Notes under the pieces: generated by a model | The model's database searches: none | Seen by the model: the letters and a program-made list of their open reading frames with translations, nothing else | Told to the model about the DNA's origin: nothing | From: CANQDT01 sp051878935 | GTDB lineage: Bacteria > Bacillota > Clostridia > Lachnospirales > Lachnospiraceae | Assembly (NCBI GenBank): GCA_051878935.1 | Contig: JBJELB010000011.1 | Span: 7,028 to 71,027 of the forward strand | Length of the DNA stretch: 64,000 nucleotides | Reading direction: 5' to 3' | Shown here: in pieces, positions 45,401 to 54,190 of the stretch | Position numbering within the stretch: position 1 is the first letter of the stretch | Layout: every line of letters begins with the position of its first letter | Position numbers and translations under genes: made by a program

Positions 45401-45833
45401 TGGTTATGTAGACATAGAATATGATGTCCCTGAAAATAAAGACGGCTGTTATGCAGTCCTGATAGTTGTTGATAATTATGGTTGTGCATTGTCTGAGCAA
45501 TTAATCTATGAAGGAACTCCGTATATTTATGTACCTGATGAAGCAGAAGAGAATGCATTAGCTGTAGCTCGAGACTATTATGAATTAAGCCTTGCGATGC
45601 AGGCAACAATGACTCTTTCAGATAACATATCTTTGCCATCAAGTGGTTCGAGCGGATCTGATATTACCTGGATATCAAGTGATGAGTCCATTGTTTCTTC
45701 CGGCGGAGTTGTAACGCAATCAGATAGTGAGGATCAGGAAGCAACACTAACAGCAACTATTCAAAAAGGAGCTTCACAGAAACAGTATACCATAACATGT
45801 ACAATACTAAAGAAAGCTACGACTACAGAGTAG
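42448..45833 (+). pseudogene. Third GH2 paralogue with 5' deletion and frameshift
   Basis: A well-placed ribosome site (GGGGGGTG) and ATG at 42448 open a frame MRLWKRILQ, like the signal-peptide starts of the other GH2 copies, that stops at 42489. The GH2 reading frame overlaps it from an ATG at 42456, 14 bases from the ribosome site, and continues for 1,125 residues. About 265 N-terminal residues (rest of the signal peptide, the sugar-binding jelly roll and part of the Ig domain) are missing: the frame begins at the point matching DTVVATF in the first copy. Acid/base Glu218 (SMGNEAFF) and nucleophile Glu291 (LVSEYAS) remain. F5/8-like, NPCBM, an internal half-dockerin (DGNASNDISSVDAL) and an Ig domain follow, but the C-terminal F5/8-like module of the other copies is absent. 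Without a secretion signal or the jelly roll the product would probably be inactive. The rest of the frame is intact, so the damage seems recent. Confidence 0.8.
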
Positions 45834-45857
45834 CTTTTCGGTGATTGAAGGAGAATT

Positions 45858-48800
45858 ATGAGGAAGAATATTAAAAACAAATGTTTAAGTAGCATGATGA
45901 TAATATGTATGACAGTATGTATGACAGAAGGAATGATTCCGGTACAACAATGGGGGAAACAAGCCATAACGACTGTTCAGGCAGAAGAAATGGTACCGCA
46001 ATCCATTGTATACAGTAGAACGTATGCAGATCCTGTTTATACTGCTCCGAATGAGAAGCAGGCATGGCGTGAGGGTTTAGTAACCGGTAATGGAGAAAAT
46101 GGATTGATTGAAAGTGAGAATCCATTAGATGATGTGTTGATTTACCAACATATGAAGTACAGTTTTCCAAGTAACGAGTATCATACCTCCCCAAGTCTGA
46201 AGGAAGCTATGGAGGATGCAAAACAGCAGTTGCTCCAGAATAAGAGACGCACTGCGAACACTACCTTGTTTAACCAGGCTTCTAAGTCTAAGAAAGAAAT
46301 GTTTGGTGATAGTGCCGGTGGGTGGCATCTGGAATGGAGTTATAGCTTTCATCCGGGTCATCAGCTTCGTATGACGGTTACAGATAATGAAACAGCCGAT
46401 GATTATCGTCGGTTTACTAATTATGAGACAGCAGAAATCGGTGCTGAATGGACGGATGAGAATGGTAAGAAGTGGATACGCACTTCGTTTAGCTCCAGAA
46501 GTGATAATGTTACCTATACGTATCTGCGTGCCGTTGACCAGGATGCCAAGATTAACATGGATATTTGCATTGATGACATTGCTGATATGGCGAATGAAGG
46601 ATCTGCGGACGGTAATGTCGGTGATATTCGATATCGCAAAATTGCAGCTGAAAATGGCGATTATCTGGCTCAGGTAGCACATTATCCGAATTATGAGAAT
46701 AGTGAACTGGTGAATGGTGGCTTTGCCGGAGTGACCAGAATCTATGTTACCGGAGAGGATGCTGCCAAGAGCTATCGATTTGGTACAGCAGAGGCGGTTG
46801 ATCTTCACGCCGAAGATCGTGAGAGTAACTCCAAAATTGCGAATGAAACAATCATAAATGTTGGAGAAGACAAGAAACCGGTTGTTCATGTTTCTAACGC
46901 AGATACATTAGTGCTGGTAACGAAATCTGCCAGAACTTATGAGATGGGAACTCTCGCCGAGTTTGCAGAGAAAACAGATGATGAAGCATTACAGTATGAT
47001 ATGGTTGCAAAGCTGTTAAATGATACGCAGAGTGCTTATGATAAAAATATGGTTAGTGGTGAGTTTTCTTATGATAAGGCCTTAGAAAGTCATGCAGCAT
47101 TACATGGTGAGATATTTAACCGTACAAAACTGGATTTGGGTGCAGATCCGGAAGATCGTGCAATGTTCACGGAAGATTTGCTGGCAAAACAAAAAGAAAA
47201 TCCGAATTCTATGAATCTTGCACTGGCTGAACGTGCTTACAATAACGGACGCTATGCGAATGTATGCTGCTCAGGTTATCAGGTGCCACGTCTTGGTGGT
47301 ATGTGGACCGGTGCATGGCATGTTGAATGGAGTGGAGACTATACCACAGATGCTAATATCAATCTTCAGATTGCCGGTTCTAATATCGGAAACATGAAGG
47401 AATCGGTAGAAGGCCTATTGAACATGGAATTACGTATTTCGGATGACTTGGTCGAGAATGCGTATAAGGTTTATGGATTTGAAAACACAATGATGGCTCC
47501 AACCAGAACGGATGGGGATTCCGCACCAATGATTCATTTTGGTACAAGCTTTCCGGGTCATGTGTGGAATGCAGGTATCAGCTGGTTGTTATTACCGGTT
47601 TATGAATACTGGCAATGCTACGGCAATCAGAACATTCCACTGGTAGATGATATTCAGGCTAAATTAGAAGAGTGTCAGTCAGTAAGAGAAAGTGGTGAAT
47701 ATGTTCCGGTTGGAACGGGTGATTCTTATAAATCAAAGCAGGATTTACAAGACATATTAGAGCTGTCGAATGTGAGAGTGGCTCAGATTTTGGAGCAGGG
47801 ATATTTTGACCTGGAATCCGATTTGCTGCGCCCATTATTAGAAAAACAGGCAAATCTCTGGACGAATCTGATGCAGGCACAGTATTATCTCAGCACCGAC
47901 GGTGTAGCAAGCTATGATGCCGACAAGACCAGTCTGGAGGAAGGAGAGAGTTATCTGATTTTACCGAGTTATTCTCCTGAGAACACACCAAGGGATGGGG
48001 AATACAGTATTACAATTAATGCTACCATGGATGTTTCAGCAGCCCGTGATGGATTGAACATGGCAATCAACATGGAGCGTGAAGTATTTGGTGAAAATGC
48101 TGATGAAGAAAAAATTGCAACATGGAACCATTATATCGACAATCTTCCGGATTACATATATGAAGATACAGGTGAAATAAAAGAATGGTTAATAAAATCT
48201 TATCCGGAAAATCATGGACATCGTCATATCAGTCATTTATATGGTGCATGGCCTGCATATGAAGTAGAGACTGATTCCAGATTATTAGAAGGAGCGATTA
48301 AGGCCATCGCAATGCGTGAAGCAGCGGGGAGTGATGGAGTTGCCGGACATAGCTGGATGCACAAAGGTTTAGTGCAGGCTCGTGTAAAGAATTCAAAAGG
48401 GGTATCGCAGATATTAAATGGAACACTATCCAGTAAGGTTTTCTATAATTCCATGATGACATCCCACAATTTGAATAAGGGCGGAACAAGCAATAAAGCA
48501 GAAGGCTTGCAGGCTTATTGTACGGATACATGTATCACCTTACCTGCCATTATGCTGGAGTCTTTAGTATATTCTGCGGATGGTGTTATCGAACTGATGC
48601 CGGCTATCCCGAAAGAATGGGAACAGGGTGGTACGGTTTCCGGTATTGTAACCAGAACCAGGGGTACTGTTGATAACATGACATGGAATGAAGAACAGGT
48701 AGAAGCAGAGATTACAACTCAGGCAGGTACCCATCTGAAATTCAATAAAGCATATGATAAAATCTATGTGAATGATATAGATGTTACTTCTGAGTTAAAG

Positions 48801-50549
48801 AGAGATACAACGGGCGATTCCTATTATGAAATTCCAACGGATGATACAATCAAGGTTACTTATGAAATTGCTGAAAATCAGGGTGGTACCTATTCTATCA
48901 AGGCAGAAGATGATACTTACTTAACTGTTACTGATATCAAGAATCAGGCACTTGTTTCGAAAGAAGAAGTACAGTTATCCGATAGTATGTTGTGGTATGA
49001 AGAAATTGTAAGTGACCGTTATCTGGGCTTTCAGAATTCTGCCTATACGAAACAATACATTGATATCAGTGGAGGAAAGACCGGTGTTGATTATGGCCCA
49101 TTGAGTTCCTGGAGTGGTAATGCCAGTCATAATAATCGAAAGTTCCGACTTGAGCAGGCAGGAGATTATTATTACATCTGGTCAACCTTAAAAGAGAATA
49201 ATGTTTCCAGTTGGACTGCTGATACGGACAAAGTCATGGAGGAACATGATGGTATTGTGGTTATCAATACGTTGGATGAAACAAATGACAAACAGCTATG
49301 GAAGCGTATTGCAATCGATGACAGATATGCCTACCAGAATAAAGCAACCGGTCACTATATGTATATCGAAAGTAATAATGATGGCAATCGGATCAAATTA
49401 GCGGATGCATTTAATCAAAAACCACAGTTATGGAAGCTGACACCGATTACAAACAATGGATACAAACTGATTAATACATATACAGGTAAAGCATTAACTT
49501 ATGATGGAGAGCATTTAGTTCAGAAGAATTATAACGGAACGAATGATCAGCTCTGGTATCTGACGGATGGTGTATTGATTACGTTAGAAGGAAAAGCGTT
49601 AGGAAGTTTCACAATCACTCAGACTCCGGATGAGGAGGTTCAGATTACCATGGATTCGCTGTCCATTACATCTAATAAAACGATCGTCCGTAATGGGGAT
49701 GTGGTTCTCTTTGAGGCGGTAACCGAACCGGAACAAGGAATTAGCAGTGGTGTTGACTGGATTATAACAGATGGAACCGGTTCCGGTACGATCAGTTCTG
49801 ATGGAACCTTTGTTGCGACGAAGAAAGGTACTGTAACGGTATATGCTAAATCATCGATAGGTAACGTAATATCAAATGAAATCACAATTACGATAGATAG
49901 CGGTCTGGAAGATTTTGAACAGGTAACAACAGAAACAGCGGCTATCTTTGGACGCGAGGAAGGAAACTGGGAGCCTGGTACAGTGGAAAATGCATTTGAT
50001 GGTGATATTTCCACTGCTTATGATGGTCAAAATGGTGGCTATTGTGGTTATCAGATGGCGTCTGCAAAGCAAATCGGTGCTTTTCGTTTCCAGGCACGTT
50101 CTGGAAATGCAAGCCGTATGAAAGGAAATCAGTTCCAGGTATCCAATGATGGAACAACGTGGGAAACAATCTATACGGTAGCAGAAGAACCACTAAGCAA
50201 TGGCAATTGGAATACCGTATATGTTTCTGAGATGGAAGATGCTTCTATCAAAGAATTGTTAGAAACAAACCAATATTCCTATTTCCGTTTATACAGTGGT
50301 ACATCCAGTTATGCGAATGTTGCTGAGATTGAATTGTATGTCGTACCACAAGAAAATGATTCTTTATTAGGCGATGTTGATGGCTCCGGCACAGTCGACG
50401 CAGCTGATGCACAAATTATCTTAAACGTGGCATCAGGACGATTAACGGATGCTGCGATGACAGAAGAGGGATATGATAAAGCATTAGCAGATGTAAATCA
50501 TGACAATCAAATAACAGCAGTCGATGCGTTAATCCTTCTTATCAAATAG
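45858..50549 (+). CDS. Secreted GH95 (alpha-L-fucosidase/alpha-L-galactosidase type), second copy, with CBM13-like, F5/8 and dockerin modules
   Basis: This 1,563-residue enzyme starts at the ATG after AAGGAGAA, 24 bp after the decayed GH2. Signal peptide about 1-42, unusually long and Met-rich. The GH95 region is about 50-970 and aligns throughout with the 15245 protein. Catalytic signatures are Asn500/Asn502 in DANINLQ, Glu708 in PSYSPEN, HRHISHLYG and Asp826 in SDGVAGHSW. A ricin-type beta-trefoil region (about 1010-1255), a bacterial Ig-like domain (about 1268-1350) and an F5/8-type C domain (about 1352-1500) follow; the last replaces the CBM96-like module of the first copy. The dockerin has the divergent repeat first (DVDGSGTVDAAD) and the standard one second (DVNHDNQITAVDAL). 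It probably releases alpha-fucose outside the cell. It is the last gene of the carbohydrate island. Confidence 0.9.
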   Translation: MRKNIKNKCLSSMMIICMTVCMTEGMIPVQQWGKQAITTVQAEEMVPQSIVYSRTYADPVYTAPNEKQAWREGLVTGNGENGLIESENPLDDVLIYQHMKYSFPSNEYHTSPSLKEAMEDAKQQLLQNKRRTANTTLFNQASKSKKEMFGDSAGGWHLEWSYSFHPGHQLRMTVTDNETADDYRRFTNYETAEIGAEWTDENGKKWIRTSFSSRSDNVTYTYLRAVDQDAKINMDICIDDIADMANEGSADGNVGDIRYRKIAAENGDYLAQVAHYPNYENSELVNGGFAGVTRIYVTGEDAAKSYRFGTAEAVDLHAEDRESNSKIANETIINVGEDKKPVVHVSNADTLVLVTKSARTYEMGTLAEFAEKTDDEALQYDMVAKLLNDTQSAYDKNMVSGEFSYDKALESHAALHGEIFNRTKLDLGADPEDRAMFTEDLLAKQKENPNSMNLALAERAYNNGRYANVCCSGYQVPRLGGMWTGAWHVEWSGDYTTDANINLQIAGSNIGNMKESVEGLLNMELRISDDLVENAYKVYGFENTMMAPTRTDGDSAPMIHFGTSFPGHVWNAGISWLLLPVYEYWQCYGNQNIPLVDDIQAKLEECQSVRESGEYVPVGTGDSYKSKQDLQDILELSNVRVAQILEQGYFDLESDLLRPLLEKQANLWTNLMQAQYYLSTDGVASYDADKTSLEEGESYLILPSYSPENTPRDGEYSITINATMDVSAARDGLNMAINMEREVFGENADEEKIATWNHYIDNLPDYIYEDTGEIKEWLIKSYPENHGHRHISHLYGAWPAYEVETDSRLLEGAIKAIAMREAAGSDGVAGHSWMHKGLVQARVKNSKGVSQILNGTLSSKVFYNSMMTSHNLNKGGTSNKAEGLQAYCTDTCITLPAIMLESLVYSADGVIELMPAIPKEWEQGGTVSGIVTRTRGTVDNMTWNEEQVEAEITTQAGTHLKFNKAYDKIYVNDIDVTSELKRDTTGDSYYEIPTDDTIKVTYEIAENQGGTYSIKAEDDTYLTVTDIKNQALVSKEEVQLSDSMLWYEEIVSDRYLGFQNSAYTKQYIDISGGKTGVDYGPLSSWSGNASHNNRKFRLEQAGDYYYIWSTLKENNVSSWTADTDKVMEEHDGIVVINTLDETNDKQLWKRIAIDDRYAYQNKATGHYMYIESNNDGNRIKLADAFNQKPQLWKLTPITNNGYKLINTYTGKALTYDGEHLVQKNYNGTNDQLWYLTDGVLITLEGKALGSFTITQTPDEEVQITMDSLSITSNKTIVRNGDVVLFEAVTEPEQGISSGVDWIITDGTGSGTISSDGTFVATKKGTVTVYAKSSIGNVISNEITITIDSGLEDFEQVTTETAAIFGREEGNWEPGTVENAFDGDISTAYDGQNGGYCGYQMASAKQIGAFRFQARSGNASRMKGNQFQVSNDGTTWETIYTVAEEPLSNGNWNTVYVSEMEDASIKELLETNQYSYFRLYSGTSSYANVAEIELYVVPQENDSLLGDVDGSGTVDAADAQIILNVASGRLTDAAMTEEGYDKALADVNHDNQITAVDALILLIK

Positions 50550-50559
50550 TATAACCAGT

Positions 50560-50603
50560 GAACTCCTTGCATACATTGTAAAAACAGCGTATGCAAGGAG
50601 TTC
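50560..50603 (+). promoter_or_regulatory. Hairpin covering the spoIIID ribosome site, with a sigma-E-like -10 in its left arm and loop
   Basis: A perfect 15-bp inverted repeat, GAACTCCTTGCATAC (50560-50574) with GTATGCAAGGAGTTC (50589-50603). The right arm contains the AAGGAG ribosome site (50595-50600) of spoIIID. CATACATT (50570-50577) matches the -10 consensus of the mother-cell sigma factor sigma-E. Transcripts from it would start in the loop at about 50583-50586 and so escape pairing. A poor -35 candidate (GTATAAC) lies about 14 bp upstream. Unlike its twin at 20212 it has no T-run. Confidence 0.6.
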
Positions 50604-50607
50604 TTGC

Positions 50608-50859
50608 GTGAAGGATTATATCGAAAAAAGAGCAGTTTTACTGGCGAAATATATCATAGAACAAAACGCTACAGTTCGTCAGGCTGCAAAGCAGTATGGT
50701 GTGAGTAAGAGTACGGTACATAAGGATGTGGCAGAACGGTTGAAAGAAATTGACCCTCTGTTGGCACAGGAAACGCGCGCGGTGCTGGATATCAACAAAT
50801 CGGAACGTCATATTCGCGGCGGACTGGCTACGAGAGAAAAATATCTGCATCAACATTGA
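50608..50859 (+). CDS. spoIIID: Sporulation transcription factor SpoIIID
   Basis: This 83-residue mother-cell DNA-binding regulator acts after engulfment, modulating the sigma-E programme and preparing sigma-K (family knowledge). It has the family opening MKDYIEKRAVLLAKYIIE, the helix-turn-helix VRQAAKQYGVSKSTVHKDV (about residues 22-41) and the conserved SERHIRGGLATREKYL tail (about 65-80). The length fits the family (80-93). The start is GTG, seven bases after AAGGAG; no better ATG exists. It marks the edge between the carbohydrate island and core genes. The ribosome site is buried in an inverted repeat, described as a separate feature. Confidence 0.95.
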   Translation: MKDYIEKRAVLLAKYIIEQNATVRQAAKQYGVSKSTVHKDVAERLKEIDPLLAQETRAVLDINKSERHIRGGLATREKYLHQH

Positions 50860-50884
50860 CAGATGAATGAATAAGTTTCATAAT
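50856..50884 (+). promoter_or_regulatory. Promoter of the AEC transporter gene
   Basis: TTGACA (50856-50861), 17 bp, then CATAAT (50879-50884). The -35 overlaps the stop codon of spoIIID. Confidence 0.75.
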
Positions 50885-50919
50885 GACTGGTATCATAAGA
50901 GAAAAAGAAGGTAGCAATT

Positions 50920-51852
50920 ATGAACTTTACGAATGTTTTAAGTACAATGCTGGAATTATTTGCAGTGTTGATTTTAGGATATGCTCTTGGAAAAAGAGGT
51001 GTGATAGATTCTGATGGGAATAAGATGTTGTCAAGACTCATTGTTCTAGTGACATCGCCCCTTTTGATTATCTCATCTGTGAGTGGCGAGGAATTGTCCG
51101 CCGATACATCAATGGTTTGGAAAGCCCTGGTGATCGGTTTTCTCTTTTATGCGGCGGCACCGCTTCTTGGATGGATTTTTGTGAAAATGATGCATGTTGC
51201 ACCGGAAGACGGGGCAGTATACCAGTTGATGTATGTATTTAGTAATGCAGCTTTCCTGGGATTTCCCGTTCTGAGAGTCGTTCTGGGAGAAGAAGCAATT
51301 TTTTATGCCGCTATTATCAATATCTGGTTCAATGTGATGCTTTATTCCTATGGAGTTGTGGTATTGGCCAGAAGTACCGGGAAGGAAAATACAAGAGTAG
51401 AATGGAAACGGATGATCAATCCGGGAATCATTTCGGCATTATTAGCTTTGTTGCTTCATGTGTTTCATATCTCTCTTCCGTCGACAGTTCAGGATTTCTG
51501 TTCTATGGTAGGAGAGATTACGATTCCATTATCCATGCTGGTTATCGGAGTATCTCTGTCTTTTGAGAATGTTGTGGAAATGTTCCGAAATAAGAAAATG
51601 TATTTTTATTGTGTTGTACGCCTGTTGATACTTCCTGCCATTACATGGATCGTATTGGGACTCTTTATACAGGATTCCTATCTTCAGACAATCTTTACAG
51701 TCATAGCAGCCATGCCGGCTGCCACTCTGACTGTTGTGTTAAGCAATGAGTACGGCGGTAATACGACGCTGGCAGCAAACGGAGTATTCTTAAGTACGTT
51801 ATTCAGTATTATTACGATTCCACTGATCGCTTTATTTTGTAATTACATGTAA
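50920..51852 (+). CDS. AEC-family (auxin efflux carrier-like) transporter
   Basis: This 310-residue polytopic membrane protein has about ten hydrophobic segments arranged as two five-helix halves around a central loop (near residues 150-165). The helix-breaking motif SNAAFLGFPV (about 108-117) and the matching half-two motif near MPAATLTVVLSNEYGGN (about 266-282) are typical of the family. Bacterial AEC carriers export or import small organic acids or amino acids; the substrate here cannot be told. It has its own promoter just after spoIIID. Its last 21 bases overlap the 3' end of the convergent lipid-kinase gene and no terminator is seen between them. The ribosome site is AAGGT. Confidence 0.88.
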   Translation: MNFTNVLSTMLELFAVLILGYALGKRGVIDSDGNKMLSRLIVLVTSPLLIISSVSGEELSADTSMVWKALVIGFLFYAAAPLLGWIFVKMMHVAPEDGAVYQLMYVFSNAAFLGFPVLRVVLGEEAIFYAAIINIWFNVMLYSYGVVVLARSTGKENTRVEWKRMINPGIISALLALLLHVFHISLPSTVQDFCSMVGEITIPLSMLVIGVSLSFENVVEMFRNKKMYFYCVVRLLILPAITWIVLGLFIQDSYLQTIFTVIAAMPAATLTVVLSNEYGGNTTLAANGVFLSTLFSIITIPLIALFCNYM

Positions 51853-52749
51853 TTGATTCGGAACACAGGAAATATCCAATTGATTGCATTGATCTACAGG
51901 CTCGCCGTCGACATGAATTGGCCGGGCCTCTTTTGTTGTTATCCGGGCTTCCTTACAGCGGAGCAGATGAATACCGGGAAAATGTCTGTGCAGACCCAGC
52001 ATGGCAAATGGCAACAAAAACAAGCCATACAGGGTGTGCTTACATTGGACAATGCAGATATCCAGTGCGTTGTCATCCGGCAGGGCATAAGGACAGAACT
52101 TCACGCCGCCCCCTTCGTAAGGGAGATTTTGGATGGATGCAAACAGTACATGCTCATAAGTGATTTCTTTGGCATGATCCAGTGAAATGGATAATGTAGT
52201 AGTGTCCGGCTTCAAAAGTTGTTTGATTCCAATCGCAATATAGATCAGACGACCCAAATGCAGGAAATTCAGTATTTTTTTCAATGGGGTAGCAGCAACC
52301 TCATGACAGATGGCAGCATCATATCCGATGCCACAGCTGACCAGAAAATTCAGCTCATCATTACCGTGTTTCACTTTGCCGATATCCATATGTGTGATTT
52401 CCTGGGGATACATAATTCTGCGTATGGCGGCAATGGGATGGGCGGTAGCATTGATACCTCGCCCAAAATCGTTGCTTGAGCCGATAGGAATGTAGCCCAG
52501 GGTAATGGTATCAAAGCGCTGCATACCGGATACCACTTCGTTCAAGGTGCCATCTCCACCTAATACGATGATGGTGCGTTTGGTATCATCGGAGGTAAGC
52601 TGGGCAGCGAGCTTTCCGGCATGTCCGGCATATTTTGTATAAATAGCCTGAAATTCTATGTTGTAGGCTTCTAATTCGTATTTGATTCTTTTCCAGGATT
52701 CCAGGGACGTTCCGGAACGTGCTCCCGGATTAATAATAAAATAATACAT
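51832..52749 (-). CDS. Diacylglycerol kinase-like lipid kinase (YegS/BmrU family)
   Basis: This 305-residue soluble or peripheral kinase has the nucleotide-binding signature VLGGDGTLNEVV (about 62-73) and the family's PIGSSNDFGRGI motif (about 92-103). The C-terminal beta-sandwich contains VDGEP near residue 285. Members phosphorylate lipids such as diacylglycerol or undecaprenol, though the actual substrate of most is untested. The N-terminus begins MYYFIINPGARSG, the usual family start, preceded by AAGGGAGA on the minus strand. It is convergent with the AEC transporter and divergent from folC. Confidence 0.88.
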   Translation of the reverse strand: MYYFIINPGARSGTSLESWKRIKYELEAYNIEFQAIYTKYAGHAGKLAAQLTSDDTKRTIIVLGGDGTLNEVVSGMQRFDTITLGYIPIGSSNDFGRGINATAHPIAAIRRIMYPQEITHMDIGKVKHGNDELNFLVSCGIGYDAAICHEVAATPLKKILNFLHLGRLIYIAIGIKQLLKPDTTTLSISLDHAKEITYEHVLFASIQNLPYEGGGVKFCPYALPDDNALDICIVQCKHTLYGLFLLPFAMLGLHRHFPGIHLLRCKEARITTKEARPIHVDGEPVDQCNQLDISCVPNQLHVITK

Positions 52750-52848
52750 ATCAGGATTCTCCCTTATATGATATGAAACGACATCATTATTTAAGTATTA
52801 TAGCATGATTATGAAGAATAGAAAAGGGATTTGTGTCATCTCAGAACG

Positions 52849-52878
52849 TTGACATAGGAACAAAAATGATGATAGAAT
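52849..52878 (+). promoter_or_regulatory. Promoter of the folate operon
   Basis: TTGACA (52849-52854), 18 bp, then TAGAAT (52873-52878). It precedes folC by about 60 bases; no riboswitch-like structure is obvious in the short leader. Confidence 0.65.
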
Positions 52879-52936
52879 AAACTGTTTATATGGCTGAGAA
52901 CCAAATAGGAAGCAAGACGACAAAGGAGAGAGAGAT

Positions 52937-54190
52937 ATGACCTATGAGAGTGCAATGGATATCATAGAGAAGGCATCCATGCTGGGCAGTGTGTTGGGAC
53001 TGGATTCCATTAAGCGATTGTTGGACGAATTGGGAAATCCACAGGAACATCTGCAGGTTATTCATATTGCCGGAACGAATGGCAAGGGTTCGATTCTTGC
53101 TTATCTGGATTCGATTTACCGGGAAGCCGGCTATCATGTCGGGCGTTATATATCACCGTCTATCTTTGAATATCGGGAACGGTTTCAAATCGATGGAGAA
53201 TATATTTCCGAGGAAAAGTTTACTGATTGTATGGAAACCGTATGGGAGGCCGTGAAGAGGATGCAAAAGCAGGGCTTTGAATCGCCTACTGTTTATGAGA
53301 TGGAGACGGCCATCAGCTTTTTATATTTCCTGAAAGAAAAGGTGGATGTGGTTCTTCTGGAGACCGGTCTGGGCGGAAGACTGGATGCGACCAACGTTGT
53401 GTCAAAGCCGCTGTGTGAGATCATTGCGTCCATCAGTCGTGATCATATGCAGTTTTTAGGGGAAACTCTGGAAGAGATTGCTTATGAAAAGGCAGGTATT
53501 ATAAAGCAACACACACCGGTGGTTGTCTATCCCAATCCGGAAGAGATTATGGGAGTGTTGGAAGCACAGTGCCGTGAAAAGCATGCATCTCTGGTGCCGG
53601 TTTCAGATTGTGAATCTGAGACGGACAGCGAATCCTTACAACAGAGGTTTGTATGGAGGGACCATTGGTATGTAACGCAGATGCTCGGAAAACATCAGGT
53701 GAAAAATGCAGCAACCGCACTAACCTGTGTCGATGTCCTGCAATCCAAACTGCCTGTTTCTACTGAACAGATGCAAAAGGGAATTGAAAAAGCCACCTGG
53801 GCAGGCCGTTTTGAAATTCTGCAAAAGAATCCATATCTCATAAGAGATGGGGCACACAATGAAGATGCTGCCAGGGTGCTCGCAGAAACGCTTCGGGAAT
53901 ACTTTGGACAAAATAAGAAATATTTTGTTATGGGAATGTTTGCAGATAAAGAATATCAGAAGGTTATGGAGATCATGGCACCATTGGCAGATAAGATTTA
54001 TACAGTAACACCGGACAATCCAAGAGCCTTGTCGGCATCCGAACTGGCAAAACAGGCGGAAAAGTATTGCAAGGATGTTACAGTGGCAGAAGATGTGCCA
54101 TCAGCCTTGTCTGCAGCAAGGAAGGAAGCGGATGAGAACAGTGTGATACTGGCATTTGGTTCTTTATCTTTTATAGGAGCGTTATCATGA
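52937..54190 (+). CDS. folC: Folylpolyglutamate synthase / dihydrofolate synthase
   Basis: This 417-residue cytoplasmic Mur-ligase-fold enzyme adds glutamate to dihydropteroate and/or extends folate polyglutamate tails using ATP. The P-loop GTNGKGS is at residues 46-52. Other family signatures are the substrate stretch YISPSIFEYRERF (about 73-85), LETGLGGRLDATN (about 140-152), SRDHMQFLG and the C-terminal RDGAHNEDA. Length fits the family. The ribosome site is AAGGAG before the ATG. It is the first gene of the operon, and its stop (ending at 54190) overlaps the start of the HD gene (ATG at 54187), indicating translational coupling. Confidence 0.95.
   Translation: MTYESAMDIIEKASMLGSVLGLDSIKRLLDELGNPQEHLQVIHIAGTNGKGSILAYLDSIYREAGYHVGRYISPSIFEYRERFQIDGEYISEEKFTDCMETVWEAVKRMQKQGFESPTVYEMETAISFLYFLKEKVDVVLLETGLGGRLDATNVVSKPLCEIIASISRDHMQFLGETLEEIAYEKAGIIKQHTPVVVYPNPEEIMGVLEAQCREKHASLVPVSDCESETDSESLQQRFVWRDHWYVTQMLGKHQVKNAATALTCVDVLQSKLPVSTEQMQKGIEKATWAGRFEILQKNPYLIRDGAHNEDAARVLAETLREYFGQNKKYFVMGMFADKEYQKVMEIMAPLADKIYTVTPDNPRALSASELAKQAEKYCKDVTVAEDVPSALSAARKEADENSVILAFGSLSFIGALS

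Noticed and set aside
1..50549. Recurrent dockerin and CBM sequence repeats as a possible CRISPR array or mobile element
   Set aside because: The repeats are coding, far apart and divergent; there are no short regular spacers, and no transposase or integrase frames or terminal inverted repeats are present.
51853..52185. 110-codon plus-strand frame after the AEC transporter
   Set aside because: It is antisense to the lipid-kinase gene, which has full family motifs on the minus strand.
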